The position numbers and the translations under genes were made by a program. The notes under the pieces were generated by a model that did not search any database, was not told where the DNA came from, and worked only from the letters and a program-made list of their open reading frames with translations. From Candidatus Pelagibacter sp. RS40 (GTDB lineage: Bacteria; Pseudomonadota; Alphaproteobacteria; Pelagibacterales; Pelagibacteraceae), in the NCBI RefSeq assembly GCF_002101295.1, contig NZ_CP020778.1:1314806-1378805 (forward strand): DNA of 64,000 nt. The letters run 5' to 3'. Below, in pieces: positions 54,086 through 63,361 of the stretch; the first letter of the stretch is position 1, and every line of letters starts with the position of its first letter.

Positions 54086-54816
54086 ATTTTCTCTTTAATA
54101 TAGATATTATCAAATAATTCTTTTTGCTTTATAGAAATATTACCCTCTTTAGCTAGCTCTAAAGAGCCAGCAAAAATTCCTGCTTTTCCAGTTCGTTTTA
54201 AATTTTTTGTTGATTTAAAATTATTTGGAATTAATTCAGATATATCTTTCCAATCAGTTAATTTGCCAAAAAATTCTTTTATTCTTTTAATGCCTTCTTC
54301 TGTTGTAAGAACTGGTAATCTTGGAATATTCATTCTTTGAAAATCTTTGGTCATAACTATATTTGCATAAGTTTTTAAAACCTCAAATAATGTTAAAGTA
54401 TATTTAGAGTCGTAAATGGGTTTAATACCACTTTTTGAACCTCGCATAAAAACATCTCTTCCAAGTCTTTTTCTGCTTAACATCTGTGAAGACAGAAGTC
54501 TTATTAACTCCAGTTTTTTTAATTGTAATTTTAATTTTTCAGCAACCTCTAAAGCTTTAAATTCTTCCTCTTCACTTTCAGGTAACAGTAACTTTGATTT
54601 TAAATATGTGAGCCAAGTTGCCATCAATAAATATTCAGAGGCAATTTCAAGATTAAGATTCTTTGAGTTGGTAATGAAATCATGAAATTGATCAGCAAGT
54701 TTAGTAATAGATATTTGTTCTAAATCAACTTTTTGAGATTTAGCTAGATCTAACAATACTTCTAGAGAACCATTGTAAGCATTTAACTCAACATTAAATT
54801 CTAAAGAATCATTCAT
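54082..54816 (-). CDS. scpA: Segregation and condensation protein A
   Basis: Kleisin subunit of the SMC complex (244 aa). YNGSLEVLLDLAKSQKVDLEQISI is the N-terminal SMC-neck-binding segment, EYLLMATWLTYLKSKLLLP the adjoining helix, and VTTEEGIKRIKEFFG-like text near residue 180 (LTTEEGIKRIKEFFGKL) leads to the C-terminal winged helix. Coupled to scpB by 4 bases and preceded by nagZ after 9. Confidence 0.94.
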   Translation of the reverse strand: MNDSLEFNVELNAYNGSLEVLLDLAKSQKVDLEQISITKLADQFHDFITNSKNLNLEIASEYLLMATWLTYLKSKLLLPESEEEEFKALEVAEKLKLQLKKLELIRLLSSQMLSRKRLGRDVFMRGSKSGIKPIYDSKYTLTLFEVLKTYANIVMTKDFQRMNIPRLPVLTTEEGIKRIKEFFGKLTDWKDISELIPNNFKSTKNLKRTGKAGIFAGSLELAKEGNISIKQKELFDNIYIKEKI

Positions 54817-54825
54817 TAAATAAAT

Positions 54826-55779
54826 TTAGCTTATAATATTAGTTATTTGTGATGTTTTTTTAATTACAAAGTTATTAATTTTAGGTGAATTTTTGGCTAC
54901 CTTAAGCATTTCACTCATTTTTCCATTACAATGTAAAACTAAATTACAACCTGCACTGAATGATTTTATAACATTATCTTCAATATTGTTGTTTAATGCT
55001 TTCATCGAAATGTCGTCTGTTATAATCAACTCGTTAAATTTTATTTTGTTTCTGATAATCCTAATTATCTTTTTGGAGTGTGTTACTGGATATTGGCTAT
55101 CCAATTTTTTAAACATTAAATGACCGGTCATGGTTATTTTAGATTTCTTTTTAGAAAACACACTAAAATCATTTTTAAGCAAATAAGCTTGATTTTTATC
55201 AATAATTGGCAGTTTCAAATGACTATCAACCTTGGCTAGACCGTGTCCAGGTATATGCTTTGTTATTGTTGCAATTTTGTTTTTATGAAATTTATCAATA
55301 CAAATATCACCAATTTTTGAAACAATTTTTTTATTTGAAGAAAAAGATCTATCACCCACAATTTGGTGTAAATTTTTTCTTAATATATCTAAAACTGGAA
55401 CTGTATTAACATTAATACCAAGAAGTCTTAATAAATATGAAATTTGTTTAACGTAGACATCAAAATACAAATTAAATTTTTTTTTATCTTTTTTATAAAG
55501 ATCTCCAAAATATTTATTTGTAAATACAGAGTTATCTATAAATTTTCTTAATCGTGAAACTCTACCACCCTCTTCATCAATTAAAATTGGGAGTGTAGGA
55601 TTTTGTAAAATATTTTTTAATGACTTTGTTAATAATTGGGTTTGTTTTATAGTTTTTATATTTCTTGAAAAAAGAATTATACCCCAGGGTTTATATTTAC
55701 GTAAAAATTTTATTTCAGTTTTAGATAGCTTGTAACCTTTAATGCCACATATAAATGATCTAGTATTCTTATTAATCAT
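54826..55779 (-). CDS. nagZ: Beta-N-acetylhexosaminidase, glycoside hydrolase family 3
   Basis: Cytosolic NagZ-type enzyme removing GlcNAc from anhydro-muropeptides during wall recycling (317 aa). LPILIDEEGGRVSRLRKF, ATITKHIPGHGLAKVDSHLKL (catalytic loop with the His/Asp dyad) and IITDDISMKAL with the Asp nucleophile are intact. Family length is about 330-340. It would act downstream of MltB and DacC products. It overlaps the small gene upstream by 8 bases. Confidence 0.92.
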   Translation of the reverse strand: MINKNTRSFICGIKGYKLSKTEIKFLRKYKPWGIILFSRNIKTIKQTQLLTKSLKNILQNPTLPILIDEEGGRVSRLRKFIDNSVFTNKYFGDLYKKDKKKFNLYFDVYVKQISYLLRLLGINVNTVPVLDILRKNLHQIVGDRSFSSNKKIVSKIGDICIDKFHKNKIATITKHIPGHGLAKVDSHLKLPIIDKNQAYLLKNDFSVFSKKKSKITMTGHLMFKKLDSQYPVTHSKKIIRIIRNKIKFNELIITDDISMKALNNNIEDNVIKSFSAGCNLVLHCNGKMSEMLKVAKNSPKINNFVIKKTSQITNIIS

Positions 55780-56032
55780 TATAGAGAAGTTCCCAAAATG
55801 AATATTTTTCTGTTTTTTTATTGTTTTTATATTCTACAAAATCGATAATGTTCTCGGTATCGCTTTTTAATATAATTAAATCTTTTGTAGAAATTTCTAA
55901 TTTTTTATCAATTTGATTGAAAGATCTATATGACTTTTTTTTATTTTCATCTGAAAAGTAATATCTCACAGTAAAAAAAATAAAGAAAAAAATAACAATT
56001 AGAAATAAAAGATACTTAAATTCCTTAAACAT
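55772..56032 (-). CDS. Small single-helix membrane protein, unknown
   Basis: An 86-aa product with an N-terminal anchor (YLLFLIVIFFFIFFTVRYYF) and a charged periplasmic tail of ~55 residues (SRDL-free, Lys/Glu/Ile-rich). Between argS and nagZ most alphaproteobacteria have a larger SPOR-domain protein; this one has the same place and membrane topology but no recognisable SPOR fold. It may be a shortened descendant, which is inference. It shares one base with argS and overlaps nagZ by 8. Confidence 0.7.
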   Translation of the reverse strand: MFKEFKYLLFLIVIFFFIFFTVRYYFSDENKKKSYRSFNQIDKKLEISTKDLIILKSDTENIIDFVEYKNNKKTEKYSFWELLYND

Positions 56033-57756
56033 TACATTTTTTGTGGAGTATCAACCCCTAGAATATTCATTCCAGTTTTAATTACATTTGCGATAGATTT
56101 TAAAAACACCAATTTTTCAATTTTTATAGTACCATCTTCTTCTATAAATCTTTTATCTTTATCATCTCTTCCCATATTCCAATACGAGTGAAATTCAGAT
56201 GATAATTCATAAAGATAGACTGGTAGTCTATGAGGTTCTAATTTATTGCTTGCAATTTCTATACATTTCGGCCACTCAGATATTTTTCTAAAAATCTTAA
56301 TTTCATCTTTAGAATATTTTAGTTCATTTTTAATTAAAATTTCATCTTCTAAATTTTTACTTATATTTCTAAATACTGATGAAATCCGAGCATAACAATA
56401 TTGAACATAATAAAGTGGATTGTCTTTTGATTTTTCTTTTACTTTGGTAAAATCGAAATCTAGTTCTGCATCACTACTTCTATTAAGCATAATAAATCTA
56501 GTAGCATCTTTTCCAACTTCGCTGATCAAATCATCAACAGTTATATAATCACCTTTACGTTTTGACATTTTAAAAGGTTTGCCATCTTTTATTAATTTTA
56601 CTAATTGGCTGACTTTGCAAGTTAATTTATTTTTATCTCCTGATAATGCCTCCACAACTGAGGTAATTCTTTTTATATAACCTGCATGATCAGCTCCTAG
56701 AATATTGACTAAAATATCATAATTTCTGTTTAGCTTGTTATTGTGGTATGCAACATCACCTGCAAAGTACGTCCATGTGTTGTCAGATTTTTGTAAAGCA
56801 CGGTCTTTGTCATCACCAAATTCTGTTGATTTAAATAATAATTGATCCCTTTCTACCCAATTTTTCGTATCTTCCCCCTCTGGCGCTTTAATTTTTCCAG
56901 TATAAACAAATTTTTTTGATTTAAGCTTTTCAATAACTTTTTCCACTTCTTTTTCTTGAACTAAATTTCTTTCACTAGCAAAGTTATCATGGTTAATTCC
57001 GAGTTTTTTAAGATTTTGCTTAATTAACTTTAAAGACTCATCGACAGATAAGATTGTTAATTCGCTTTTTATATTTTCATAATTTTCAAAATCGATATCT
57101 TTTTTTTGGTTTAAAATATTTGTTGCTATATCTATTAGATATTCCCCTGGATAAAGATCAGGATTATCAGATGGGAAATTTTCTTTAAATAAAATTTCAC
57201 GAATTCTAAAATAAACAGACTTTGTAAAATATAATATTTGGTTTCCATGATCATTTACGTAATATTCCTTTGTAACAGTGTTATTATTAAATATTAATAA
57301 ATTTGAGATAACATCGCCTAGTATTGCTCCTCGGCAGTGACCTACATGTAAAGGCCCAGTTGGGTTGGCAGACACAAATTCAATTAAATATTTTTTATTT
57401 TCTCCGCTAGTAGATCCATAATTTTTTTGATTAATTATATTATTTAAAAACTCACCCCAAAAAATGTGATTAAATTTTATATTTATAAATCCTGGTTTAA
57501 TTATTTCTATAGACTCAATATTATCGTCATTTTCTTTAAGTAGCTTACTAATTGTTTTGGCAATTTCCATGGGAGGAGCATTGTTGGGTTTTGATAACAC
57601 CATGGCTACATTTGTTGATAAATCTCCATCAAATTTATTTGGTGGTATATCAACATTTATACTAGATAATTTTTCTGGAAGTTTTAATTGATTATCGTTA
57701 GATGCTTTTTGAATTAATTTTAATATTTTTATTAGATAATCTGAAAAAATGTTCAT
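56032..57756 (-). CDS. argS: Arginyl-tRNA synthetase
   Basis: Class I synthetase of 574 aa. FVSANPTGPLHVGHCRGAILGD holds the HxGH motif, GADHAGYIKRITSVVEALSG the second ATP segment, and PFKMSKRKGDYITVDDLI is the KMSK loop. The N-terminal Add1-like domain (residues 1-100) and the C-terminal anticodon domain (YVQYCYARISSVFRN) are present. Coupled to dgt by 4 bases. Confidence 0.96.
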   Translation of the reverse strand: MNIFSDYLIKILKLIQKASNDNQLKLPEKLSSINVDIPPNKFDGDLSTNVAMVLSKPNNAPPMEIAKTISKLLKENDDNIESIEIIKPGFINIKFNHIFWGEFLNNIINQKNYGSTSGENKKYLIEFVSANPTGPLHVGHCRGAILGDVISNLLIFNNNTVTKEYYVNDHGNQILYFTKSVYFRIREILFKENFPSDNPDLYPGEYLIDIATNILNQKKDIDFENYENIKSELTILSVDESLKLIKQNLKKLGINHDNFASERNLVQEKEVEKVIEKLKSKKFVYTGKIKAPEGEDTKNWVERDQLLFKSTEFGDDKDRALQKSDNTWTYFAGDVAYHNNKLNRNYDILVNILGADHAGYIKRITSVVEALSGDKNKLTCKVSQLVKLIKDGKPFKMSKRKGDYITVDDLISEVGKDATRFIMLNRSSDAELDFDFTKVKEKSKDNPLYYVQYCYARISSVFRNISKNLEDEILIKNELKYSKDEIKIFRKISEWPKCIEIASNKLEPHRLPVYLYELSSEFHSYWNMGRDDKDKRFIEEDGTIKIEKLVFLKSIANVIKTGMNILGVDTPQKM

Positions 57757-58868
57757 TTTAATGATTTATGAAGTTGAATAGCATAGCGATCAGTCATTCC
57801 TGATATATAGTCAGAAATAGATCTAAATTGATCTTTATTTTGATAATTATTTATATATTTTTTTGGTTTTTTAGAAATCTCAAAAAATAATTTCGTAATT
57901 ATTTTTTTTCCATTATTATTTTTGTTTAATACACTTCTATTGTTATACATTTTTAACCTTAAAAATAATTTAATTTCTTGCTCAATTGATTTAAATTTAT
58001 TTGAAAATGATACTATTTGTTTTTTATTATTAATAATATCACTATACTTTTTAATTTTATTATCTTTTATATTTAATAAAGTATTATTGATTACATCTTC
58101 AACCATAAGATTAATAGAATCTCTAATAATTTGATAAATTATTATGTTTTTCTCCTTTTTTTTTATATTTGATTTATAGGATTTGTAAATTTCATTAAAA
58201 AATTGGATTTCAATTAAATCTTCTAATTTAAATAGGTTGGCTTTAATTCCATCTTGTATATCATGATTATTATAAGCTATATCATCTGATATTGCTGATA
58301 TCTGTGCCTCTAATGATGTATTTTTGTTAAAATTAAGTCTGCCTTTAAAATTTTTTTTACCAATAATTTTATTAAGTTTGGAAATTTCATGATAGGGGCC
58401 GTTATGTTTAATTAATCCATCAAGTGTCTCAATAGATAGATTTAATCCTTTAAACTTTAAGTACTTATGCTCTAAAAACATAACAATTCTCAAAGTTTGT
58501 AAATTATGATCAAATCCACCGTATTTTGACATACATTCGTTTAATGCGATTTCGCCAGCATGTCCAAATGGCGTATGTCCCAAATCATGAGCAAGACTTA
58601 ATGTTTCTGCTAAATCGTCATTTACATTTAGGTACTTAGCAATAGATCGTGCAATTTGTGCAACTTCTATAGAATGTGTAATTCTTGTTCTGTAATGATC
58701 CCCTTCTGTATTAACAAATACTTGGGTCTTGTGCTTTAACCTTCTAAATGAAGCTGAATGAATAATTCTATCTCTATCTCTTTGAAATGGTGATCTGTAT
58801 TTATTCTTAGGCTCAAAAATCAGTCTACCTTTAGATTTAAACAGTCCTAAATTTGAATAATTTTTCAT
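57753..58868 (-). CDS. dgt: Deoxyguanosinetriphosphate triphosphohydrolase-like protein
   Basis: HD-domain dNTPase (371 aa) hydrolysing dGTP or other dNTPs to nucleoside and tripolyphosphate. SPFQRDRDRIIHSASFRRLKHKTQVF, HRTRITHSIEVAQIARSIA and SLAHDLGHTPFGHAGEIAL (the HD metal motif) match the bacterial type 2 group; SAISDDIAYNNHDIQDGI gives the last Asp. It is the first gene of the minus-strand train reaching secF, and lies 50 bases from divergent erpA. Confidence 0.94.
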   Translation of the reverse strand: MKNYSNLGLFKSKGRLIFEPKNKYRSPFQRDRDRIIHSASFRRLKHKTQVFVNTEGDHYRTRITHSIEVAQIARSIAKYLNVNDDLAETLSLAHDLGHTPFGHAGEIALNECMSKYGGFDHNLQTLRIVMFLEHKYLKFKGLNLSIETLDGLIKHNGPYHEISKLNKIIGKKNFKGRLNFNKNTSLEAQISAISDDIAYNNHDIQDGIKANLFKLEDLIEIQFFNEIYKSYKSNIKKKEKNIIIYQIIRDSINLMVEDVINNTLLNIKDNKIKKYSDIINNKKQIVSFSNKFKSIEQEIKLFLRLKMYNNRSVLNKNNNGKKIITKLFFEISKKPKKYINNYQNKDQFRSISDYISGMTDRYAIQLHKSLK

Positions 58869-58918
58869 TCTTTAAATTTGGTAAAATGACATTATATTAG
58901 TATTATCAGTGTTAAATC

Positions 58919-59236
58919 ATGATTAAAGAAATTAAATTTACAGAAAATGCTTTAAAACAAATAAAGCACCTTCTATCCTCAAAAGATAACGGTTCTTTTT
59001 TTAGAATCGCAATTAAAGGTGGTGGTTGCTCAGGTTTTCAGTACGATTTTTCTTTTGATAAATCACAAAATGAAGATGATTTAAGACATGAAAATATACT
59101 CATAGATAAAACTTCAGCTGACCTACTAAAAGGTTCTGAGGTAGATTTTGTTAAAGAATTAATCGGAGATTCATTTAAAATTAACAACCCGCAAAGCAAA
59201 TCCTCGTGTGGTTGTGGCGTCTCATTCTCACTTTAA
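58919..59236 (+). CDS. erpA: A-type iron-sulfur cluster carrier (ErpA/IscA)
   Basis: A 105-aa carrier that passes Fe-S clusters to target proteins. The three conserved Cys are in IKGGGCSGFQYDFSF and SSCGCGVSFSL. The position next to dgt and xthA is the alphaproteobacterial erpA context. Its TAA stop shares the A with the ATG of xthA (TAATG), so both are translated together. Confidence 0.92.
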   Translation: MIKEIKFTENALKQIKHLLSSKDNGSFFRIAIKGGGCSGFQYDFSFDKSQNEDDLRHENILIDKTSADLLKGSEVDFVKELIGDSFKINNPQSKSSCGCGVSFSL

Positions 59237-60012
59237 TGATAATTAGCTCATGGAATGTAAATTCTGTAAGAGCACGTATTATTAATATTCAAGAATACCT
59301 GAAGAAATTCTCACCTGATATATTAATGATGCAAGAAATAAAGACTCAAGAGGAAACATATCCTTTTGATGATATAACAAAGCTAAAATATGAAAGTCAT
59401 GTATTCGGTCAAAAAAGTTATAATGGAGTTGCAATTATTTCAAAAAAAAAGATTGAAAAAATAGAGAAGGATATTTTTAAAGATAAAAATAAGCAATCAA
59501 GAATAATTACCGCAAATATAAAACATAAATCTAAAACTATAAAGCTAATAAATATTTACACTCCAAATGGTAATCCAGTTGATACAGATAAATATTCTTA
59601 TAAGATTTATTGGTTAGATAGTTTAATCAAAAAACTTAAATCTTATTTAAATAAAAACGAAAATATAATTATTGGTGGAGATTTTAATATAATACCAGCA
59701 GCAGAAGATGTTCATAATCCAAAAAGTTATGAAAACGACGCCTTGTTCAGATTAGAAATTAGAAAAAGATTAAGAGAAATGATTAATTTAGGCTTCCATG
59801 ATGCATATAGATACAAATATCCTGATAAAGAAGGTTATACATTTTGGGATTATACAAGTGGTGCTTGGCAAAAAAATAATGGAATGAGAATTGATCATTT
59901 CTTAGTTTCTAATTCAATTATCAATTTAGTTAAAAACGTAAAAATTAATAAATATCCTCGTGGAAGAGAAAAGCCTTCCGATCACACTCCTATAGAAATT
60001 GAATTAGCTTAA
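59236..60012 (+). CDS. xthA: Exodeoxyribonuclease III
   Basis: AP endonuclease and 3'-5' exonuclease of base excision repair (258 aa). IISSWNVNSVRARI at the start, DILMMQEIKTQEETYP with the metal Glu, NIYTPNGNPVDTDKY, IIGGDFNIIPAAEDV and the final MRIDHFLVSNSI and KPSDHTPIEIEL complete the fold. The start at 59236 is chosen because the conserved N-terminus begins there; the frame is open further up inside erpA. It overlaps the convergent dehydrogenase gene by 9 bases. Confidence 0.95.
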   Translation: MIISSWNVNSVRARIINIQEYLKKFSPDILMMQEIKTQEETYPFDDITKLKYESHVFGQKSYNGVAIISKKKIEKIEKDIFKDKNKQSRIITANIKHKSKTIKLINIYTPNGNPVDTDKYSYKIYWLDSLIKKLKSYLNKNENIIIGGDFNIIPAAEDVHNPKSYENDALFRLEIRKRLREMINLGFHDAYRYKYPDKEGYTFWDYTSGAWQKNNGMRIDHFLVSNSIINLVKNVKINKYPRGREKPSDHTPIEIELA

Positions 60013-61002
60013 AGATCTAATTTTATTAACAAGTTCCTCGTTTATATTTCTTGGTCCTTTATCCAATCTATTTTTGTGTCTTCTCTCACCAGGTAATCTG
60101 ACCTCACCCATTGATTTCATTTTTTCAAAAAATTCATTTGCATGTTTATCCCAATCCTTATCTGAGAGTTTATCTGGAGATATTGCTAATATGAATTCTC
60201 CACCACTTGGAGGTCCGCCATCATTATTATCTTTAGCTGCTGTTTCGTAACTAAAATTATCTCCAACCAAAGCTCCTGCTAATAACTCAACCATCATTGC
60301 AATTCCTGAACCCTTATAACCTCCAAAAGGTAATAAAACTCCGCCATCAGCAATTTTTGCTGGATCAGTTGTATCTTTGCCATCTTTTGTAAGTCCAGTA
60401 CCTAATGGTACTTTGTGTCCCTCTCGCTTTGCAACTTGCACTTCTCCCATAGCCATTGAAGCTGTGGCCATATCATAAACAACTGGTGTATTATTTTTTC
60501 TTGGCCAAGCGAAAGAAATTGGGTTTGTGCCAAATAATGGTTTAATGGCCCCTGCAGGAGCAACTGCGGGTTTATACGATGTGCATGCAAATGCCACCAA
60601 ACCTTCTTCAGCTATTTTTTCAGTTTCAGGCCACATAGCGGCCATGTGGTGTGAATTAATTATAGCAAGAACCGCTACACCATTTTCTTTAGCAGCTTTT
60701 ACTAACTCTGGTATCGATTTATTTAACACAACTGGTGCTAAACAATTTTTACCATCAGCTTTAATTACTGAAGGTGTTAATTTTTTTATATCTGGTTTTT
60801 GTTTGCCATTAATTTTTCCACTTTTTAAACCTGAAACATATGCAGGTAAACGAAATAAGCCATGTGAGAGTGAACCATCCCTTTCAGCATTGGTAATTAG
60901 TTCTGATAAAATATCAGCTGTTTCTTGATCACATCCATTAGCTAGTAATGTTTTATTGGCTAATTTATAGATTTCATCAAGTGATAGAGATACAGTTGCC
61001 AT
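60004..61002 (-). CDS. Ldh-family NAD(P)H-dependent oxidoreductase (malate/L-lactate dehydrogenase type 2)
   Basis: A 332-aa enzyme of the MDH2/LDH2 family, unrelated to Rossmann LDHs. LITNAERDGSLSHGLFRLPAYV, the active-site NSHHMAAMWPETEKIAEEG, GAIKPLFGTNPISFAWP and LLPFGGYKGSGIAMMVELLAG are the conserved blocks. Members reduce 2-oxo acids, ureidoglycolate or cyclic imines such as piperideine-2-carboxylate; sequence alone does not give the substrate. It lies 71 bases downstream of the zinc-linked operon, possibly with its own promoter in that gap (TATAAT on the minus strand at 61043-61038). Confidence 0.85.
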   Translation of the reverse strand: MATVSLSLDEIYKLANKTLLANGCDQETADILSELITNAERDGSLSHGLFRLPAYVSGLKSGKINGKQKPDIKKLTPSVIKADGKNCLAPVVLNKSIPELVKAAKENGVAVLAIINSHHMAAMWPETEKIAEEGLVAFACTSYKPAVAPAGAIKPLFGTNPISFAWPRKNNTPVVYDMATASMAMGEVQVAKREGHKVPLGTGLTKDGKDTTDPAKIADGGVLLPFGGYKGSGIAMMVELLAGALVGDNFSYETAAKDNNDGGPPSGGEFILAISPDKLSDKDWDKHANEFFEKMKSMGEVRLPGERRHKNRLDKGPRNINEELVNKIRSLS

Positions 61003-61073
61003 AAATAATATTAGATCTCATTTAAATTAAAAGATCAATTATAATCAAGTATTATATTTAAAATTAAATTTTT

Positions 61074-61337
61074 TTAATGATTATGGTTTTCTGAGTTATT
61101 TAAATTATTAATATCAGTTTCTTGAATATCATTTATTGGTTTAGCTATACGCCAATTTCTTACTTTTCCATTTTCATTTCTCTCAGTAATTATTGTCTCA
61201 ATAGGTGGACAATTAGGTTCATGACAGGCTAGCTCAGCTATACTTAAAATTGAATTTTCTGGAATATTATATTTTTCTGAAATTATTATTTTTAAATTTC
61301 TAATATTTTCTACATTTGGTTTTTTTTTATTAAACAT
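61074..61337 (-). CDS. Small CHEPxCPP-motif protein, unknown function
   Basis: An 87-aa soluble protein starting MFNKKKPNVENIRNL. The core is SILSIAELACHEPNCPPIETII, with Cys and His close together, and the C-terminus ends NSENHNH. These could bind zinc, matching the neighbours. I recall similar small proteins beside COG0523/WD40 genes in other alphaproteobacteria, but cannot name a family. The start at 61337 leaves 10 bases after the WD40 gene; a longer frame to 61397 would overlap it and has no homology support. Confidence 0.65.
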   Translation of the reverse strand: MFNKKKPNVENIRNLKIIISEKYNIPENSILSIAELACHEPNCPPIETIITERNENGKVRNWRIAKPINDIQETDINNLNNSENHNH

Positions 61338-61347
61338 AAATAAATTA

Positions 61348-62382
61348 TTAGTTATCCCAAACTGAAGTCCATAAAATGTTGCCGCCCATATCACCAATTA
61401 ATAAATTTGAACAATCATTAGTAATTGAAATTGCTGATACTTCATGTTCTGTAAAACTTCTTATAATAATTGTGTTATCCTCTTTATCAATTTCAGATAA
61501 AAAAACTGATCCATCGCTTAAGCCTGAAAAAACTGCATTTTCATTTGGGAACGTTTCAACAAATGAAACTTTCTTATTTCCTACATAAGGAATACAGACA
61601 GGTTTACGACCCATTGGTCCGTCTCCATCAAATGGCCAACAAATAGCATCTATTGCACCTGAAGTAGCTAAGTATTTTGAGTTATCTGTAAAGGAAAAAC
61701 TTTTTATTTTTGAACCGTATCCTGACATAGCAAAATCAATTTTATCTTTTAAACGCCAGCAATGAAGTTGATTTTCTTGCATTGAAGATATCAAATATTT
61801 TCCGTCTTTGCTAAAAATTACTTTATTATGTGAGCCTTTCCAAAGTAAATTAGATGATGTCCATTTATTGGTATAATCTTTCTTCCATAAAGTTATTCCT
61901 CCATATCTTGAAACGGCTAATCTTCTTCCTTTAGTATCAAACGATAAGCCCCCAACAGTGCTGTTGTGACTAAATATTTTTGGTTGTTTACTAGTCTTTG
62001 CCCAATAATAAACATCCTTACCAGATGAACATGCTATATTCCCATTAATTGCTTCCACATGGTCTACCCACCGTGTACCAAAATTATAAATTTCATTTAT
62101 TTGACCATCAATTGAAATTTTTAAAAATCGACCATCATCACCACCTGTTAAAATATTATTTCCATCCTCGGCCATACATAGAACGACACCGTTATGTGCT
62201 TTTATAGTTTTTGAATTTTTACCTGATCGAAAAATTCTTACAGTTCCATCTCCAAAACCTACCGCAATTGAATTTCCCAGGCAAACTGAATTAGTAATTG
62301 GAATTCCAAACTCAAATTCTTTTCCTCTTTGCTCAAACTTGGTTTTATCTAATTGTGGAAATTGGCTTGTGTCAGCTTTCAT
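61348..62382 (-). CDS. WD40-repeat beta-propeller protein
   Basis: A 344-aa protein with no signal peptide or membrane helix, so cytosolic. Degenerate WD40 repeats run throughout: KTIKAHNGVVLCMAEDGNNI, IFSHNSTVGGLSFDTKGRRL, KVIFSKDGKYLISSMQENQL, KSFSFTDNSKYLATSGA, FTEHEVSAISITNDCSNLL, about seven blades. WD40 propellers are protein-docking platforms and are uncommon in streamlined bacteria. It overlaps the COG0523 GTPase by 4 bases, so a partner role in zinc allocation is plausible but unproven. Confidence 0.82.
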   Translation of the reverse strand: MKADTSQFPQLDKTKFEQRGKEFEFGIPITNSVCLGNSIAVGFGDGTVRIFRSGKNSKTIKAHNGVVLCMAEDGNNILTGGDDGRFLKISIDGQINEIYNFGTRWVDHVEAINGNIACSSGKDVYYWAKTSKQPKIFSHNSTVGGLSFDTKGRRLAVSRYGGITLWKKDYTNKWTSSNLLWKGSHNKVIFSKDGKYLISSMQENQLHCWRLKDKIDFAMSGYGSKIKSFSFTDNSKYLATSGAIDAICWPFDGDGPMGRKPVCIPYVGNKKVSFVETFPNENAVFSGLSDGSVFLSEIDKEDNTIIIRSFTEHEVSAISITNDCSNLLIGDMGGNILWTSVWDN

Positions 62383-63353
62383 GCTGATTTACAGTTTTCG
62401 AATCCCTCTTTTAAGTTCATATTTTCAAGATTTCGACCAATAAATACAAGACGTGAACTACGATCTTTTCCCTCAGGCCATTTACCCATTGGTGAAGCAT
62501 CCATCAGCATATGTACACCTTGAAATACATATCGATCACTTTCTCCCTTAAAGTCAAGAATGCCTTTTGTTCTTAATATATCCTGACCCTTAGTTTGTAA
62601 TAGTTTGCTAAACCAATCTTGAAATTTTTCCATATCCAAAGGTGTATCGGTGACAAACGACAAGCTAGTTACATCATCGTCATGTTCATGGTCATGATCT
62701 GATGTTAGAAAATCAGGCTCAACATCTAAAACACGTTTTAGACTAAATGCATCAAGATCAAGTATTTCATTAAGAGGCACTCCACATTTCTTGGTATTGA
62801 TGATTTTTGCAAAAGGATTTATTTTTTTAATTCTATCCTTAACTATATTTAAACCACTTTCTTCAACAAGATCGATTTTGTTTAATAATACAACATCTGC
62901 AAATGCAATTTGTTCTTCTGCTTCATGATGATCTGTTAATTGAGTACTTAAATGAACAGCATCAGCAACAGTAACAATTGCATCTAACTTCGTACGATCA
63001 GCAACATCTTGGTCCACAAAAAATGTTTGTGCTACAGGAGCTGGATCAGCTAATCCAGTAGTTTCTACAATAATGGCATCAAGTCTATCAGCTCGTTTCA
63101 TGAGTCCACTTAAAATACGTATTAAGTCGCCTCTAACAGTGCAACATATGCAACCATTGTTCATCTCAAAAACTTCTTCATCAGCGTCAACTACAAGATC
63201 GTTATCTATGCCTTGTTCGCCAAATTCATTAACTATTACAGCATATTTTTTTCCGTGCTGTTCAGTTAATATTCTATTTAAGAGAGTGGTTTTACCTGCA
63301 CCAAGAAAACCAGTTAAAACGGTAACTGGCACTTGTTTGTTACTCACTTCCAT
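62379..63353 (-). CDS. COG0523 GTPase, zinc-chaperone type (CobW/ZigA-like)
   Basis: A 324-aa G3E GTPase. The P-loop is TVLTGFLGAGKTTLLNRIL, the metal motif is EMNNGCICCTVRGDL (CxCC), the base motif VVLLNKIDLVEE. A His/Asp-rich segment (FLTSDHDHEHDDDVTS) lies mid-protein and the C-terminal CobW_C domain is YVFQGVHMLMDASPMGKWPEG. Next to znuA, 8 bases away, a role in zinc delivery under scarcity is more likely than cobalt for B12. Zur control is expected, but the operon promoter is outside the window. Confidence 0.9.
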   Translation of the reverse strand: MEVSNKQVPVTVLTGFLGAGKTTLLNRILTEQHGKKYAVIVNEFGEQGIDNDLVVDADEEVFEMNNGCICCTVRGDLIRILSGLMKRADRLDAIIVETTGLADPAPVAQTFFVDQDVADRTKLDAIVTVADAVHLSTQLTDHHEAEEQIAFADVVLLNKIDLVEESGLNIVKDRIKKINPFAKIINTKKCGVPLNEILDLDAFSLKRVLDVEPDFLTSDHDHEHDDDVTSLSFVTDTPLDMEKFQDWFSKLLQTKGQDILRTKGILDFKGESDRYVFQGVHMLMDASPMGKWPEGKDRSSRLVFIGRNLENMNLKEGFENCKSA

Positions 63354-63361
63354 TAATTAAT

